A DNA stretch of 64,000 bases from Sulfitobacter sp. OXR-159 (GCF_034377145.1 NZ_CP139707.1:124001-188000), one strand, 5' to 3'; shown: positions 52,200 through 62,015, counted from the stretch's first letter. Numbers and translations: made by a program. Notes: generated by a model from the sequence alone, not told the origin.

Positions 52200-54276
52200 G
52201 ACGCCTCCCGACGTACCGATTTCTCCGACACGCAAGATGTTCCTCAGTGGGGCGTCGGTGATCTGGATCATCCCGATCCTTGCCCTGATCGTGGCGCTCT
52301 TCGTGGCGTATCGCTCTTATAGTGAACGCGGCCCGGTGATCATTGTGGAGTTCGAAGAAGGCGCGGGCATCTCTGCCGGAGAGACCGAACTGCGCTTTCG
52401 CGATGTGACGGTCGGTGTGGTCGAAAAGGTCGGCTTCACCTCGGATCTGGACCGGGTGACGGCGCATATCCGGCTGGACAAAGATGTAGCCCCCTATATC
52501 GACAACGGCGCGGTCTTTTGGGTCGTGCAGCCCGAAGTCACCGCGCAGGGCATTACCGGCCTCAGCACGGTGCTGAGCGGTGTCTATATCGAAGGGTCAT
52601 GGGACCAGCAGGTCGGCCCGGCGGCGCAGCGTTTTCAGGGGTCCTCGACCGAGCCTTTGATCCGTGGCGGTCAGGGCGGGCTTGAGATTGCCTTTCGGTC
52701 CACCGCCAATGGCCAGCTGACCGACAATGCGCCGATCCTTTACAAGGGCATCGAAGTGGGCCGCGTAGGCTATGCCAAGATCGCCCCGCGGGGCAACTTT
52801 GCCATTGTTGAGGCGCTGATCTTTGAAGAGCACCGCCAGCTGATCAATGAATCCACCCGTTTCTGGGACGCCTCCGGCTTTAGCGTCAACATCGGCCCGG
52901 CGGGGGCCGAGATTGACTTTTCCTCGCTCGCGACCCTCGTGGGCGGCGGGATCACCTTTGACACCTTCGTCTCGGGCGGGGCGCAGGTGTCTGACGGGAC
53001 GGTGTTTGAGATCTACCCCGACAAGGAAACCGCGCGGAACTCTGTCTTTAACGCTTCCGAAGTTGATCCGCTCAAGTTGAGCGTTGTGTTCGACGACAAT
53101 ATCTCAGGGCTGATCGTCGGCGCCCCAGTTGAAATGAGCGGGCTTGAGATTGGTGAGGTCGAGACCCTCTCGGGCCTCGTGGATTTCGAACGCTTCGGCG
53201 ATAGCCGGGTTCGGCTCAACGCGATCTTGTCGATCCAACCGGCGCATCTGGGATTGCAAGACGACGTAACCGCCGAAGCCGCGCTGGCCTTCTTGCAAGA
53301 ACGTGTGGAAAACGGCCTGCGTGCGCGGCTGGCCTCGGCCAGTCTGCTGACCGGCGGCTTGAAGGTTGAGTTCGTGACGGTGGAAGACGTGCCTGAGGCA
53401 GCGTTGGAAGCGGCAGATAACGGTCTTGCGCTGATGCCGACCACTGAAAGCGATGTTTCCGATGCGGCGGCCACGGTCGAAGGGGTCTTTACCCGCATCA
53501 ACAGCCTGCCGATCGAAGAGTTGCTCAACAGTGCGATTACCTTCCTCAACTCGGCAGAGGCTTTCGTCTCAGACGAAGACCTGCGCGAAACGCCGCAGGA
53601 TGTGCGGATCCTTTTGGGTGAACTGACGGGGTTGGTCTCTTCCGAGGAGGTCAAGAACGTGCCGGTCGCCTTGAACGGAACGCTGGTGCGGATCGAAGAA
53701 CTGGTGGCGCAGCTTGAGGAAGAGCGGATCGCCGAGCGCCTGTCCACCGCGCTTGAAGGGGCGTCGGAGGCGGCGAACGCGGTATCGTCTTCGGTTGAGG
53801 GCGTGCCAGAGTTGGTAGAGCGCATTCAGGCCGTGGCGGCCAAGGCCGAAACACTGGAAGTCGAAGAGTTGGTCGTCGCGCTGACGGACCTCACCGAATC
53901 CGCCGATGCGGTGATCGGCACCGAAGATGCGGTGGCCCTGCCGGGCGCGCTCAAGCGGGCATTGGATGAGGTGAACGCCACGTTGGTAGAATTGCGCGAA
54001 GGCGGCGCGGTTGAGAATGTGAACCGCACCTTGGCCTCGGCCCGCAATGCGGCGGATAGCATCGCCGTCTCGGCCCGCGATCTGCCGCAGGTGGTCGAAC
54101 GTTTGACCGCGCTTTTCGCGCAGGCCAGCCGCACCATAGAAGGCTATAACCAAGGCGAACAGCTAAGCCGCAGCGCCGAGCGCACCCTGCGCGACATCCA
54201 GAAAGCCGCCGATGCGCTTGCATCTTTGGCGCGGACCATCGAACGTAACCCCAATTCTCTATTGCTGGGACGGTAA
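52192..54276 (+). CDS. pqiB: PqiB-type MCE domain protein
   Basis: 694 residues. A membrane anchor at about 22-42 is followed by repeated MCE/MlaD domains (first from about 47, VIIVEFEEGAGISAGETELRFRDVTVG). From about residue 430 comes a long helical, Val/Glu/Ala-rich region with repeated LVELREGG- and VEERI-like heptads. In E. coli PqiB forms stacked hexamer rings and a coiled-coil needle that spans the periplasm for lipid transport. The length and layout match. Coupled to pqiA and pqiC, with three bases to the latter. Confidence 0.92.
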   Translation: MTKTPPDVPISPTRKMFLSGASVIWIIPILALIVALFVAYRSYSERGPVIIVEFEEGAGISAGETELRFRDVTVGVVEKVGFTSDLDRVTAHIRLDKDVAPYIDNGAVFWVVQPEVTAQGITGLSTVLSGVYIEGSWDQQVGPAAQRFQGSSTEPLIRGGQGGLEIAFRSTANGQLTDNAPILYKGIEVGRVGYAKIAPRGNFAIVEALIFEEHRQLINESTRFWDASGFSVNIGPAGAEIDFSSLATLVGGGITFDTFVSGGAQVSDGTVFEIYPDKETARNSVFNASEVDPLKLSVVFDDNISGLIVGAPVEMSGLEIGEVETLSGLVDFERFGDSRVRLNAILSIQPAHLGLQDDVTAEAALAFLQERVENGLRARLASASLLTGGLKVEFVTVEDVPEAALEAADNGLALMPTTESDVSDAAATVEGVFTRINSLPIEELLNSAITFLNSAEAFVSDEDLRETPQDVRILLGELTGLVSSEEVKNVPVALNGTLVRIEELVAQLEEERIAERLSTALEGASEAANAVSSSVEGVPELVERIQAVAAKAETLEVEELVVALTDLTESADAVIGTEDAVALPGALKRALDEVNATLVELREGGAVENVNRTLASARNAADSIAVSARDLPQVVERLTALFAQASRTIEGYNQGEQLSRSAERTLRDIQKAADALASLARTIERNPNSLLLGR

Positions 54277-54279
54277 AGC

Positions 54280-54846
54280 ATGAATGTTGCAAGACCTCTG
54301 ATCACCCTCGGCCTGCTGGCAGCCTTGGCGGCCTGTGGCGGCGCTGCTGAGCGTTTCACCGTGCGCGCCCCGGCGGTCACAGAAAAGACTTCGATCGCTT
54401 TTAGCTCGGTTGAGGTGCGCGATGTGTCCCTGCCGACCTATGCCGCCGCCGAAGAGATTTCCCTGCAGATGGCCGACGGCAGTCTGGTCAGTTCGACCGA
54501 TGTGCTGTGGGCCGATGCCCCTGAACGGGCCGTGGCGCTGGAGCTGAGCCAAAACCTCGCGCGGATGACCGGGCGGCGCATCGCGTCTGAGCCTTGGCCT
54601 TTTGAGGCTTTCCCCGACGCCCGTCTCGAAGTGCGCTTTGCCGAAATGGTGGCCACCGAAGCCGGAGAATTCCGCGCCTCTGGTCAGTATTTCGTGGCCG
54701 TCCTCGATGACCGTCGGGAGCGTTCGGGCCTGTTTGACCTCAGCGTGCCGTTCAACCCCGAAGGCGGGGCCAATGCCATCGCCACAGCGCGCGGCCAGCT
54801 TGTGCTCGATCTGGCCCGCTACATCGCGCAAAACGGGTTGAAGTAG
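54280..54846 (+). CDS. pqiC: PqiC-like outer membrane lipoprotein (ABC auxiliary family)
   Basis: 188 residues. The signal ends in a lipobox (LAALAACGG, Cys at about residue 19), so the mature protein is lipid-anchored, probably to the outer membrane. The body resembles the ABC-type transport auxiliary family (EVRDVSLPTYAAAEEI, LARMTGRRIASEPWPFEAFPDARLEV). PqiC receives the PqiB needle. Three bases separate it from pqiB. No export to another partner is suggested by context. Confidence 0.88.
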   Translation: MNVARPLITLGLLAALAACGGAAERFTVRAPAVTEKTSIAFSSVEVRDVSLPTYAAAEEISLQMADGSLVSSTDVLWADAPERAVALELSQNLARMTGRRIASEPWPFEAFPDARLEVRFAEMVATEAGEFRASGQYFVAVLDDRRERSGLFDLSVPFNPEGGANAIATARGQLVLDLARYIAQNGLK

Positions 54847-54889
54847 GGCAGTTCGCCCGAAAATGACCTTGCGGCGTGTCGTGTTCAGT

Positions 54890-54911
54890 CTGTTCGGAAT
54901 TTTCTGAATAG
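54890..54911. promoter_or_regulatory. Imperfect palindrome, likely operator of the MarR/GbsR-like regulator
   Basis: CT-x-TTC-x-GAA-TT-TTC-x-GAA-x-AG gives 11-base half-sites with mismatches at three symmetric positions. It ends three bases before the -35 box of the predicted promoter for the regulator gene and its RND operon. Its placement and length suit a MarR-type dimer site. Confidence 0.45.
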
Positions 54912-54913
54912 AC

Positions 54914-54941
54914 TTGATTTGTGCCGGGCCTTGTTTATCTA
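54914..54941 (+). promoter_or_regulatory. Predicted promoter of the regulator-RND operon
   Basis: TTGATT (54914-54919) and TATCTA (54936-54941) lie 16 bases apart, with the ATG of the regulator 33 bases further. The palindromic operator touches its upstream edge. Confidence 0.45.
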
Positions 54942-54974
54942 CCGTCAACGCAGCGTGTCGTTGACGGGGAACAA

Positions 54975-55445
54975 ATGGATACCACAGACCAAATCGACCA
55001 AGTCCGCGATGATTTCATCACGCGCATGGGCGTGATCGCCATGGGCGAGGGCTTGCCGCGCATGTCGGGACAGGTCTTTGCCATGCTCGTTTTCGAGGGC
55101 GAGCCGATAGCCTTTGGCGCGCTGTCGCGCCGTTTGTCCGTTAGCCGCGCCACGATCAGCACATCAATCCGTGTGCTGGAAGAGCGGGGCCTGATCCGGC
55201 GTGTGAACAAGACCGGCGACCGGCAGGACTACTTTCAACTTGCCGATGACGCCTATGCCGCGATGACAAAATTCGCGCTGGCAGGCACGCGCCACGCCAA
55301 GGCCGAGATTAGCGACACGATCAGCAAACTGCCCGAAGAGGCCGACGGCGTACGCGCGAGGCTCGATTCCTTTGCCGAGTTTTACGACGCGATCAGCACC
55401 GCGCTTGATGATGTCGCAACCCGGGTGAGCAAACCCAAGAATTGA
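54975..55445 (+). CDS. MarR/GbsR-like transcriptional regulator
   Basis: 156 residues from the ATG at 54975; the frame continues upstream through the promoter, so I prefer this start. The winged helix spans about 40-95 (QVFAMLVFEGEPIAFGALSRRLSVSRATISTSIRVLEERGLIRRV). A C-terminal helical dimer arm follows. GbsR/MarR proteins often repress adjacent efflux genes and lift on binding a drug or solute. The RND adaptor follows 42 bases downstream, and a palindrome lies upstream, consistent with autoregulation. Confidence 0.88.
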   Translation: MDTTDQIDQVRDDFITRMGVIAMGEGLPRMSGQVFAMLVFEGEPIAFGALSRRLSVSRATISTSIRVLEERGLIRRVNKTGDRQDYFQLADDAYAAMTKFALAGTRHAKAEISDTISKLPEEADGVRARLDSFAEFYDAISTALDDVATRVSKPKN

Positions 55446-55487
55446 CGCGCGACCTGCAAACAGGAACGCGGTGATGGAGTTCGATCA

Positions 55488-56729
55488 ATGAGTGACACAT
55501 CTCAAGAGCGCCAGACGCTTTCATTCGACAGCGACGCTGGCTCGAAACGGTCGAAATTCATCGCCGGTGGAATCGCGCTGTTGATCGGACTTTGGATGGG
55601 CAGCGGCTATATCATCCCCTCCGAAGAAACCGAGGAAGCCGCACCTGCCCCCCTCTCGCCCGAGGCGGTGACAGTGGCCGTGCGCGGCTCTCAAGCCAAA
55701 AGTGTGACGCAGGTCTTTGTGGCCGAAGGTCAGGCCCTGCCGGACCGCGACACGATGGTCCGCGCCGAAGCAGGCGGAGAAATCGCCGAGGTGCTGGTTG
55801 CCAAGGGCGATGTGGTCGACGCGGGTACGTTGATCGCGCGTCTCAGCACCACGGCGCGCGATTCCGATCTGGCCCGCGCCCGCGAGGAATTAAGCCGCGC
55901 ACAGCGGGAATACGACAATGCCGAAGCCCTACTGGACCGGGGCGTCTCGACCGTGGACCGGGTCAGCCAAGCGCGGGCGACCTTGGCCGCCGCGCAGGCG
56001 TCGGTCACTTCAGCCGAAGAGGCGCTGAACAACACCGAAATCCGCGCCCCCTTTCCCGGTCGGTTAGAGATGCTGGATATCTCTGCCGGAGAGTTCGTCT
56101 CCACCGGTGAGGAAATCGCACGTCTGGTCGACAACACCCCGCTGACGATCCAAGTGCAGGTGCCTCAGCAGTCGCTGAAAGACATCAAGGAAGGGCAGAA
56201 CGCCGAGGTCGTGTTCATCACCGGGACAGAGGCGCAGGGGAAGGTGCAATTCGTCTCAAGCAGCGCCAGCGCCGAAACCCGGACCTTTACCGCCGAGGTT
56301 AGGGTCGAAAACGCCGATGGTGCGATCCCTGCCGGTATCTCGGCCCGCGTGCGTATTCCTACGGGCGAGACCCGTGCGCATTTCGTTTCTCCGGCGATCC
56401 TGTCCTTGGACACCAATGGCACATTGGGTGTCAAAACCGTGAATGACGAGGACAAGGTCGTTTTCAACAAGATCGCGATCGTGCGTGCCCAGACCGATGG
56501 TATCTGGATTGCGGGCCTGCCGGATGAGGCCGAAATCATCACCATCGGGCAGGGCTTCGTGAACGACGGAGAGACCGTTAACCCCCAACCCGAAAGCGGC
56601 ACGGATGCCAGCCCCGAGGGGCAGCCGATGGCGGGCGTGCCTGAGATTGACGAATTGGAGGAACAGCCAGCCGGTGATGGGCAGATCACCGGCAGCGCCG
56701 AAGCCGCCCAGCCGGAGCAGGCGGAATGA
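55488..56729 (+). CDS. RND efflux periplasmic adaptor (HlyD/MFP family)
   Basis: 413 residues. An N-terminal membrane anchor lies at about 20-41. The biotinyl/lipoyl half-motif is split around a coiled-coil hairpin (LARAREELSRAQREYDNAEALLDRG through SAEEALNNTEIRAPFPGRLEM). Barrel and membrane-proximal domains follow. The last 45 residues are a Pro/Glu/Gly-rich acidic tail. It links the inner membrane pump to an outer membrane channel. Its stop overlaps the pump gene start by four bases. No TolC-type gene is present in the window. Confidence 0.92.
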   Translation: MSDTSQERQTLSFDSDAGSKRSKFIAGGIALLIGLWMGSGYIIPSEETEEAAPAPLSPEAVTVAVRGSQAKSVTQVFVAEGQALPDRDTMVRAEAGGEIAEVLVAKGDVVDAGTLIARLSTTARDSDLARAREELSRAQREYDNAEALLDRGVSTVDRVSQARATLAAAQASVTSAEEALNNTEIRAPFPGRLEMLDISAGEFVSTGEEIARLVDNTPLTIQVQVPQQSLKDIKEGQNAEVVFITGTEAQGKVQFVSSSASAETRTFTAEVRVENADGAIPAGISARVRIPTGETRAHFVSPAILSLDTNGTLGVKTVNDEDKVVFNKIAIVRAQTDGIWIAGLPDEAEIITIGQGFVNDGETVNPQPESGTDASPEGQPMAGVPEIDELEEQPAGDGQITGSAEAAQPEQAE

Positions 56730-59700
56730 ACGCGCTGATCGACGCCGCTTTCAGCCGCGCCCGCGTGGTGATCCTGAGCTTGGTGATGATCTTGGCCGTC
56801 GGTGCCTATGCCTATATCGGCATCCCCAAGGAAAGCTCGCCCGAGATTCCGATCCCGACACTCTATGTTTCGACCTCGCTCGAAGGTATCTCTCCGGAAG
56901 ATAGCGAACGGCTATTGGTCGAACCGCTTGAGACCGAACTCAGTGCCATTACCGGGCTGAAACAGATCACCTCCAACGGCGCCGAAGGTCATGCCTCGGT
57001 GCAGTTGGAGTTCGAGCCGGGTTTTGATTCCGACGAGGCGCTCGACAAGGTGCGCGAAGGCGTGGACCGGGCCAAGTCGGACCTGCCCGAAGACGCCACC
57101 GATCCGGTCGTGACCGAGATCAACACCGCGCTTTTCCCGATCCTGACCGCGATCCTGTCCGGCCCGGTGCCGGAACGGACGCTCAACACCATTTCGGAGG
57201 AGTTGAAGGACGCGATTGAGGGGCTGTCAGGCGTGCTTGAGGTCGATGTCGGCGGTGAGCGTACGGAACTGCTGGAGGTGCTGATCGACCCCACAGTGTT
57301 CGAGACCTACAACATCTCTTTTGAAGAGCTGATCAGCCAGATCAACCGCAACAACCGCCTGATTGCGGCGGGGGCGATTGAAAGCGGCGCGGGGCGGCTG
57401 GTGCTCAAAGTGCCGGGGCTGATCGAGAATGTCGAAGATGTCATGTCGCTGCCGATCAAGGTGCGTGGCGATACGGTGGTGACCTTCGCCGATGTCGCCG
57501 CGATCCGCCGGACCTTCAAAGACCCCACTGGTTTTGCCCGTATCGACGGCCAGCCCGCGCTGGCGCTTGAGATCAAGAAACGCTCCGGCGCGAATATCAT
57601 CGAAACAGTCGCCGCCGTGCGTGAGTTGATCGACGAGATGCGCGCGGAATGGCCCGACAGCATCACAGTCAAATACACCCAAGACGAATCCGAGCAGGTC
57701 CAAGACATGCTCAGCGATCTTGAGGCCAATGTCATCGCGGCGGTGATCCTTGTGATGATCGTGATCGTCTGGGCCTTGGGCGTCCGCTCGGCGCTACTGG
57801 TGGGGCTGGCGATTCCGGGGGCGTTTTTGGCCGGGGTCACGGCGCTTTGGGTCATGGGCTATACGATGAACCTTGTGGTGCTCTTCTCGCTGATCCTTGT
57901 GGTGGGGATGCTGGTCGACGGGGCCATCGTGACCACCGAACTGGCCGACCGCCGCCTGCAAGAGGGGCATGCGCCCCGCGCCGCCTATGCCCATGCGGCC
58001 AAGCGCATGGCATGGCCCATCATCGCCTCTACCGCCACGACGCTCAGCGTGTTCTTTCCGTTGCTGTTTTGGACCGGCACGGTGGGGGAGTTCATGAAGT
58101 TCCTGCCCATCACCGTGATCCTGACCCTGACCGCATCGCTTTTCATGGCGCTGGTTTTCATTCCCGTGGTTGGCGGGATCATCGGCAAACGGCCCCCGCA
58201 ATCGGCCAAGGATAAGGCCACACTATTTGCCGCCGAACAGGGGGATCCGCGTGACCTGAAGGGCTTCACCGGCGGCTATGTCAAACTGCTGCAATTCGCC
58301 ATCCTGCGTCCTTGGATTACGCTGATCCTTGCCATTGCCATGCTGATGGGCGGCTTCACCGCCTATGCGCAATTTGGCAACGGCATCACCTTTTTCCCTG
58401 AAGTAGAGCCTGATTTTGCGCAGGTACAGGTGCGCGCGCGGGACAATTTCTCGATCTACGAACAAGACGCGCTGGTGCGGCAGGTCGAGCAACGTCTCTT
58501 TGCCTACGACGAGATTGCCAGCGTCTATGCCCGCACCGGCAGCAGCAACCGCGACAGCGCCGACCTGATCGGCACCATTCAGGTTGAGTTCACCGAATGG
58601 GACGAACGGCGGACCGCTGCCATGATCGGCGAAGAAATCCGGACCGAGATGGCGGCCATTCCGGGGATCGACGTGCAGGTGCAGACCGCCTCGAACGGCC
58701 CCTCGGCGGGCAAGCCCGTCAATCTGCGGGTCCAAGCCCATGATCCTGAGGTGCAGCAACAGTTGGTCGACCAAATCCGCGAAAAGATGGCCGATATCGG
58801 CGGCTTTACCGATGTGACCGACTCGCGCCCCCTGCCGGGGGTGGAGTGGCGCATTGCGGTGAATCGCTCAGAGGCGGCGCGGTTTGGGGCCGATATCTCG
58901 ACACTGGGGCAGGCTGTGCAACTGCTGACGCGCGGCATTACCGTGGCGGATTACCGGCCCGACGATGCCGAAGGCTCCATCGACATCAACGTGCGCTTTC
59001 CCTCGGATGAGCGCACGCTGGAAGAATTGCAATCGCTGCGCGTGCCGACCTCGGCGGGGCTGGTGCCGATCTCGAACTTCGTGACTTTTGAGCCAAGCCC
59101 CCGCACCGGTACGATCACGCGGGTGGATCAGGAACGGGTGGTGACGATTGAGGCCAATGTCGCACCGGGCGTTCTGGTGAACGACCAAACCGTCGCCCTG
59201 CGCAGCGCGATTGACGCGATGGACCTGCCGCCGGGTGTCGAAGCCTCCTTCGCCGGGGAGGCGGAGGACCAGCAGGAATCGATGATCTTCCTCGCGGGGG
59301 CGTTTATTACCGCGATTTTCCTGATGTTCGTGATCCTCGTGATCCAGTTCAACAGCTTCTACCAAGCCTTCGTCGTTATGTCGGCCATCGTGTTTTCGAT
59401 TGCAGGAGTGCTATTCGGCCTGCTGATCACCGGGCGGCCCTTCGGGGTGGTCATGGGGGGGATCGGTGTGATCGCCTTGGCGGGGATCGTGGTGAACAAC
59501 AATATCGTTCTGATCGACACCTATAATGACCTCAAGAAAGCCGGGCTGTCGCCGCTGGAGGCCGCGCTGCGCACTGGGGCGCAGCGTTTGCGTCCGGTGG
59601 TGCTGACTTCCGTCACCACGGCGCTTGGCCTGATGCCCATGGTGATCGGCCTCAACATCAACTTTTTCACCCGTGAGATCGTCTATGGCGCGCCCTCTAC

Positions 59701-59857
59701 CCAATGGTGGACCGAGCTGAGTTCGGCCATCGCGGGCGGTCTGGTGGTGGCCACTGTGCTGACGCTGGTGGTAACACCGGCGATGCTGATGTTGGGAGAA
59801 AAGAAAGCGAAACGCGCCGAGCCAACCCCGCGAGAGCCGGAACCGGTCGCGATCTAA
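56726..59857 (+). CDS. RND family efflux pump permease
   Basis: 1043 residues, full length. The N-terminal IGIPKESSPEIPIPTLYVST and a twelve-helix layout with two large periplasmic loops identify an AcrB/MdtB-like pump. The proton relay helix 4 has VLFSLILVVGMLVDGAIVTTE with its Asp. VNNNIVLIDTYNDLKKAG near residue 930 is the matching helix 10-11 block. Drug or solute export is expected; the substrate class cannot be read. Last gene of the regulator-adaptor-pump operon. Confidence 0.94.
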   Translation: MNALIDAAFSRARVVILSLVMILAVGAYAYIGIPKESSPEIPIPTLYVSTSLEGISPEDSERLLVEPLETELSAITGLKQITSNGAEGHASVQLEFEPGFDSDEALDKVREGVDRAKSDLPEDATDPVVTEINTALFPILTAILSGPVPERTLNTISEELKDAIEGLSGVLEVDVGGERTELLEVLIDPTVFETYNISFEELISQINRNNRLIAAGAIESGAGRLVLKVPGLIENVEDVMSLPIKVRGDTVVTFADVAAIRRTFKDPTGFARIDGQPALALEIKKRSGANIIETVAAVRELIDEMRAEWPDSITVKYTQDESEQVQDMLSDLEANVIAAVILVMIVIVWALGVRSALLVGLAIPGAFLAGVTALWVMGYTMNLVVLFSLILVVGMLVDGAIVTTELADRRLQEGHAPRAAYAHAAKRMAWPIIASTATTLSVFFPLLFWTGTVGEFMKFLPITVILTLTASLFMALVFIPVVGGIIGKRPPQSAKDKATLFAAEQGDPRDLKGFTGGYVKLLQFAILRPWITLILAIAMLMGGFTAYAQFGNGITFFPEVEPDFAQVQVRARDNFSIYEQDALVRQVEQRLFAYDEIASVYARTGSSNRDSADLIGTIQVEFTEWDERRTAAMIGEEIRTEMAAIPGIDVQVQTASNGPSAGKPVNLRVQAHDPEVQQQLVDQIREKMADIGGFTDVTDSRPLPGVEWRIAVNRSEAARFGADISTLGQAVQLLTRGITVADYRPDDAEGSIDINVRFPSDERTLEELQSLRVPTSAGLVPISNFVTFEPSPRTGTITRVDQERVVTIEANVAPGVLVNDQTVALRSAIDAMDLPPGVEASFAGEAEDQQESMIFLAGAFITAIFLMFVILVIQFNSFYQAFVVMSAIVFSIAGVLFGLLITGRPFGVVMGGIGVIALAGIVVNNNIVLIDTYNDLKKAGLSPLEAALRTGAQRLRPVVLTSVTTALGLMPMVIGLNINFFTREIVYGAPSTQWWTELSSAIAGGLVVATVLTLVVTPAMLMLGEKKAKRAEPTPREPEPVAI

Positions 59858-59879
59858 GCCAAGGTCAGGCGGCCCAAGA

Positions 59880-60344
59880 TCAGGCGGCCTTGTCGGCCTT
59901 ATCCTCGGTCAGGATGGTGTAAAGCGTGGCCGGGTCGGGGTTCGACCGCAGCTTGGTGCAGATGCTGGTGTCGCGCAGCGTGCGGGCCACCAGTGCCAGC
60001 GCCTTGAGGTGCTCCACCCCCGCATCTTCGGGGGCGAAGAGGGCAAAGGCCACATCGACTGGCTGACGATCGACCGAAGAGAAATCAATCGGTTTGTCCA
60101 ACAGCACGAAAGCACCGACAACCTTGTCGATCCCGTCCATCCGCGCATGGGGCAGGGCGACGCCGTGGCCGACACCGGTCGGCCCGAGGGTTTCGCGCGT
60201 CATCAGCGCATCCACCACTTGGCCGGCCGGCAGCCCATAGGCTTGCTGGGCGAGTTCGCCGATATCCTGCATCAGACGCTTCTTGCTCGAAGCCGAAGTC
60301 AAAACCTTCACGGCCTCTGGCTTGAGGAGTTTGCCGAAATCCAT
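59880..60344 (-). CDS. ptsN: PTS nitrogen regulatory protein EIIA-Ntr
   Basis: 154 residues. The phosphorylated histidine is His66 in GHGVALPHARMDG. It starts as MDFGKLLKPEAVKV, and the C-terminal half has FALFAPEDAGVEHLKALALVA. EIIA-Ntr takes phosphate from NPr and regulates potassium uptake, sigma-54 functions and, in alphaproteobacteria, stringent control. It lies 40 bases downstream of hpf on the same strand, the usual order. Confidence 0.94.
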   Translation of the reverse strand: MDFGKLLKPEAVKVLTSASSKKRLMQDIGELAQQAYGLPAGQVVDALMTRETLGPTGVGHGVALPHARMDGIDKVVGAFVLLDKPIDFSSVDRQPVDVAFALFAPEDAGVEHLKALALVARTLRDTSICTKLRSNPDPATLYTILTEDKADKAA

Positions 60345-60384
60345 TCCGCTCGCCCTGCTCTTTGGCGGATATTACCGCCGTGGG

Positions 60385-60951
60385 TTACGAAGGGTCGATC
60401 CAGCCGATGTTGCCGTCTTCTCGACGGTACACGACGTTCATCCCTTCCTGGCCTTCCTTGCGAAACAGCAGCACCGGGTCGCCCGACAATTCCATCTGCA
60501 TCACCGCTTCACCGACAGACAAAGTTGGCACCTTCGTCTGCATCTCTGCAATGATCATGGGTTGGAGGGTATCAGGTTCCTGCGCATCTGAATCGCTGTC
60601 TGACGCGAGGATATAGGAGGACGCACCCAAAAGTTCAACCGGTTCGGCGCGTTCTTTGTGATGGTCCTTCAGGCGGCGCTTGTAGCGGCGCAGCTGTTTT
60701 TCCATCTTTTCGCAGCAGCTATCGAAGGCGGCATAGATCTCTGTCGCCTTGGCCTTGGCCGAGGCATTGAGACCGGTGGAAAGATGCACGGTGGCCTCGC
60801 AGGCAAATTCGTGACCTGTTTTGGAAAACACCACCAGAGCATCTGTCGGGCGTTCAGCATATTTGCTGACCGCCTCGTCCAGTTCGGTCCGGACATGTGT
60901 CCGGAGCGCATCGCCAATGTCGATCTGTTTGCCACTGATCTGATACCGCAT
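60385..60951 (-). CDS. hpf: Ribosome hibernation promoting factor, long form
   Basis: 188 residues from the ATG at 60951 behind AAGGAGACGAT. The N-terminal domain (residues 1-100) binds the 30S subunit (MRYQISGKQIDIGDALRTHVRTEL, and a Lys/Arg-rich KMEKQLRRYKRRLKDHHKERAE). The C-terminal domain at about 130-188 (PMIIAEMQTKVPTLSVGEAVMQMELSGDPVLLF) forms the dimer needed for 100S ribosomes. The long form is normal in alphaproteobacteria. It is followed by ptsN, while rpoN is missing from the usual spot upstream. Confidence 0.94.
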   Translation of the reverse strand: MRYQISGKQIDIGDALRTHVRTELDEAVSKYAERPTDALVVFSKTGHEFACEATVHLSTGLNASAKAKATEIYAAFDSCCEKMEKQLRRYKRRLKDHHKERAEPVELLGASSYILASDSDSDAQEPDTLQPMIIAEMQTKVPTLSVGEAVMQMELSGDPVLLFRKEGQEGMNVVYRREDGNIGWIDPS

Positions 60952-61259
60952 ATCGTCTCCTTGTCTTTCTTGTTCCGAACATTGCCAAACGGTCCACATG
61001 CGTGGAGCGCGACAACTTTCAGATATGGAGGAATGGTGCTGCGACCAGGATGATTTTAACCGTTCCTTCGCGGGAAGGGCGATGCAGGATCAAACAGGAA
61101 CGCGATGTCACCATAGGTCAATGAGGCCGCGTTTCCGTTTGAAAGTCAATGGCGCCGATGCACCCGCCATTCTTTTATCGCTACAATCAGAGCGGTTTTC
61201 CGCAAAGTGCAGGCAGGGCCCTGCTAAGGGCTGGAAGGCCGAGCGAAACGCGCTAAGTC
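60952..61259. other. 308-base gap between hpf and lptB
   Basis: This gap lies between the minus-strand lptB stop and the hpf start. It must hold the hpf-ptsN promoter, but I see no clear box pair. The GGAAC elements in it have no -10 at 16-17 bases. In many proteobacteria rpoN fills this position; it is absent here. No frame of credible length is present. Confidence 0.6.
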
Positions 61260-62015
61260 TTAGGAAATACGGAAGTTATCGCCAAGGTAGACGCGGCGTA
61301 CATTCTCGTTTTGCACAACTTCTTCGGGCGTTCCGGACATCAGAACTTTGCCCTCATGCAGGATATAGGCGCGGTCCACGATCTCTAGGGTTTCGCGGAC
61401 GTTGTGGTCGGTGATCAGCACGCCGATGCCACGTTTTTTAAGGTCGGCAACCAATTGCCGGATGTCTCCGACAGAGATCGGATCGACCCCGGCAAAGGGT
61501 TCGTCAAGCAGCAGATAGTTGGGATTGGCGGCCAGACAGCGGGCGATTTCGACCCGGCGACGCTCCCCACCCGACAGGGCCAGCGCAGGCGCGCGGCGCA
61601 GGTGTTCGATGGAAAACTCGGTCAGCAGCTCTTCGAGCCGTTCGCGGCGCTGGTGACGATGTTTGACCCGGATATCGAGAATCGCGCTGATGTTGTCTTG
61701 CACCGACAGCCCGCGAAAGATGCTCATTTCCTGCGGCAGATAGCCGATTCCCAACTGCGCGCGGCGGTACATCGGCAGGGTGGTGACATCCTTGCCATCC
61801 ACGGTGACGCGCCCGCCTTCGGGCGTGACCAGCCCGGCCACCGCGTAAAATGTCGTGGTCTTGCCCGACCCGTTCGGCCCCAACAGCGCCACGACTTCAC
61901 CCCGGTCAAGCTCCATCGAAAAGTCGCGGATCACCGCTTTCTTGCGATAAGACTTGCGCAAATGCTGAATGCGCAGGCCGGATTCGCCCCCGGCGACTTT
62001 CAGCTCGGGCGGCAT
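61260..62015 (-). CDS. lptB: Lipopolysaccharide export ATP-binding protein LptB
   Basis: 251 residues. Walker A is [10 protein letters not shown] near residue 40, the ABC signature [16 protein letters not shown] near 145 and Walker [15 protein letters not shown] near 165, a motif order typical of LptB. Seven residues precede the usual start of the ATPase fold, extending to [15 protein letters not shown]. It powers LptFG extraction of lipopolysaccharide from the inner membrane. It shares its first base with the lptA stop. Confidence 0.95.
   Translation of the reverse strand: MPPELKVAGGESGLRIQHLRKSYRKKAVIRDFSMELDRGEVVALLGPNGSGKTTTFYAVAGLVTPEGGRVTVDGKDVTTLPMYRRAQLGIGYLPQEMSIFRGLSVQDNISAILDIRVKHRHQRRERLEELLTEFSIEHLRRAPALALSGGERRRVEIARCLAANPNYLLLDEPFAGVDPISVGDIRQLVADLKKRGIGVLITDHNVRETLEIVDRAYILHEGKVLMSGTPEEVVQNENVRRVYLGDNFRIS

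Noticed and set aside
60952..61080. GGAAC motifs upstream of hpf as EcfG promoters
   Set aside because: One runs into the ribosome site with no -10 at the right distance, the other has TCGC there.
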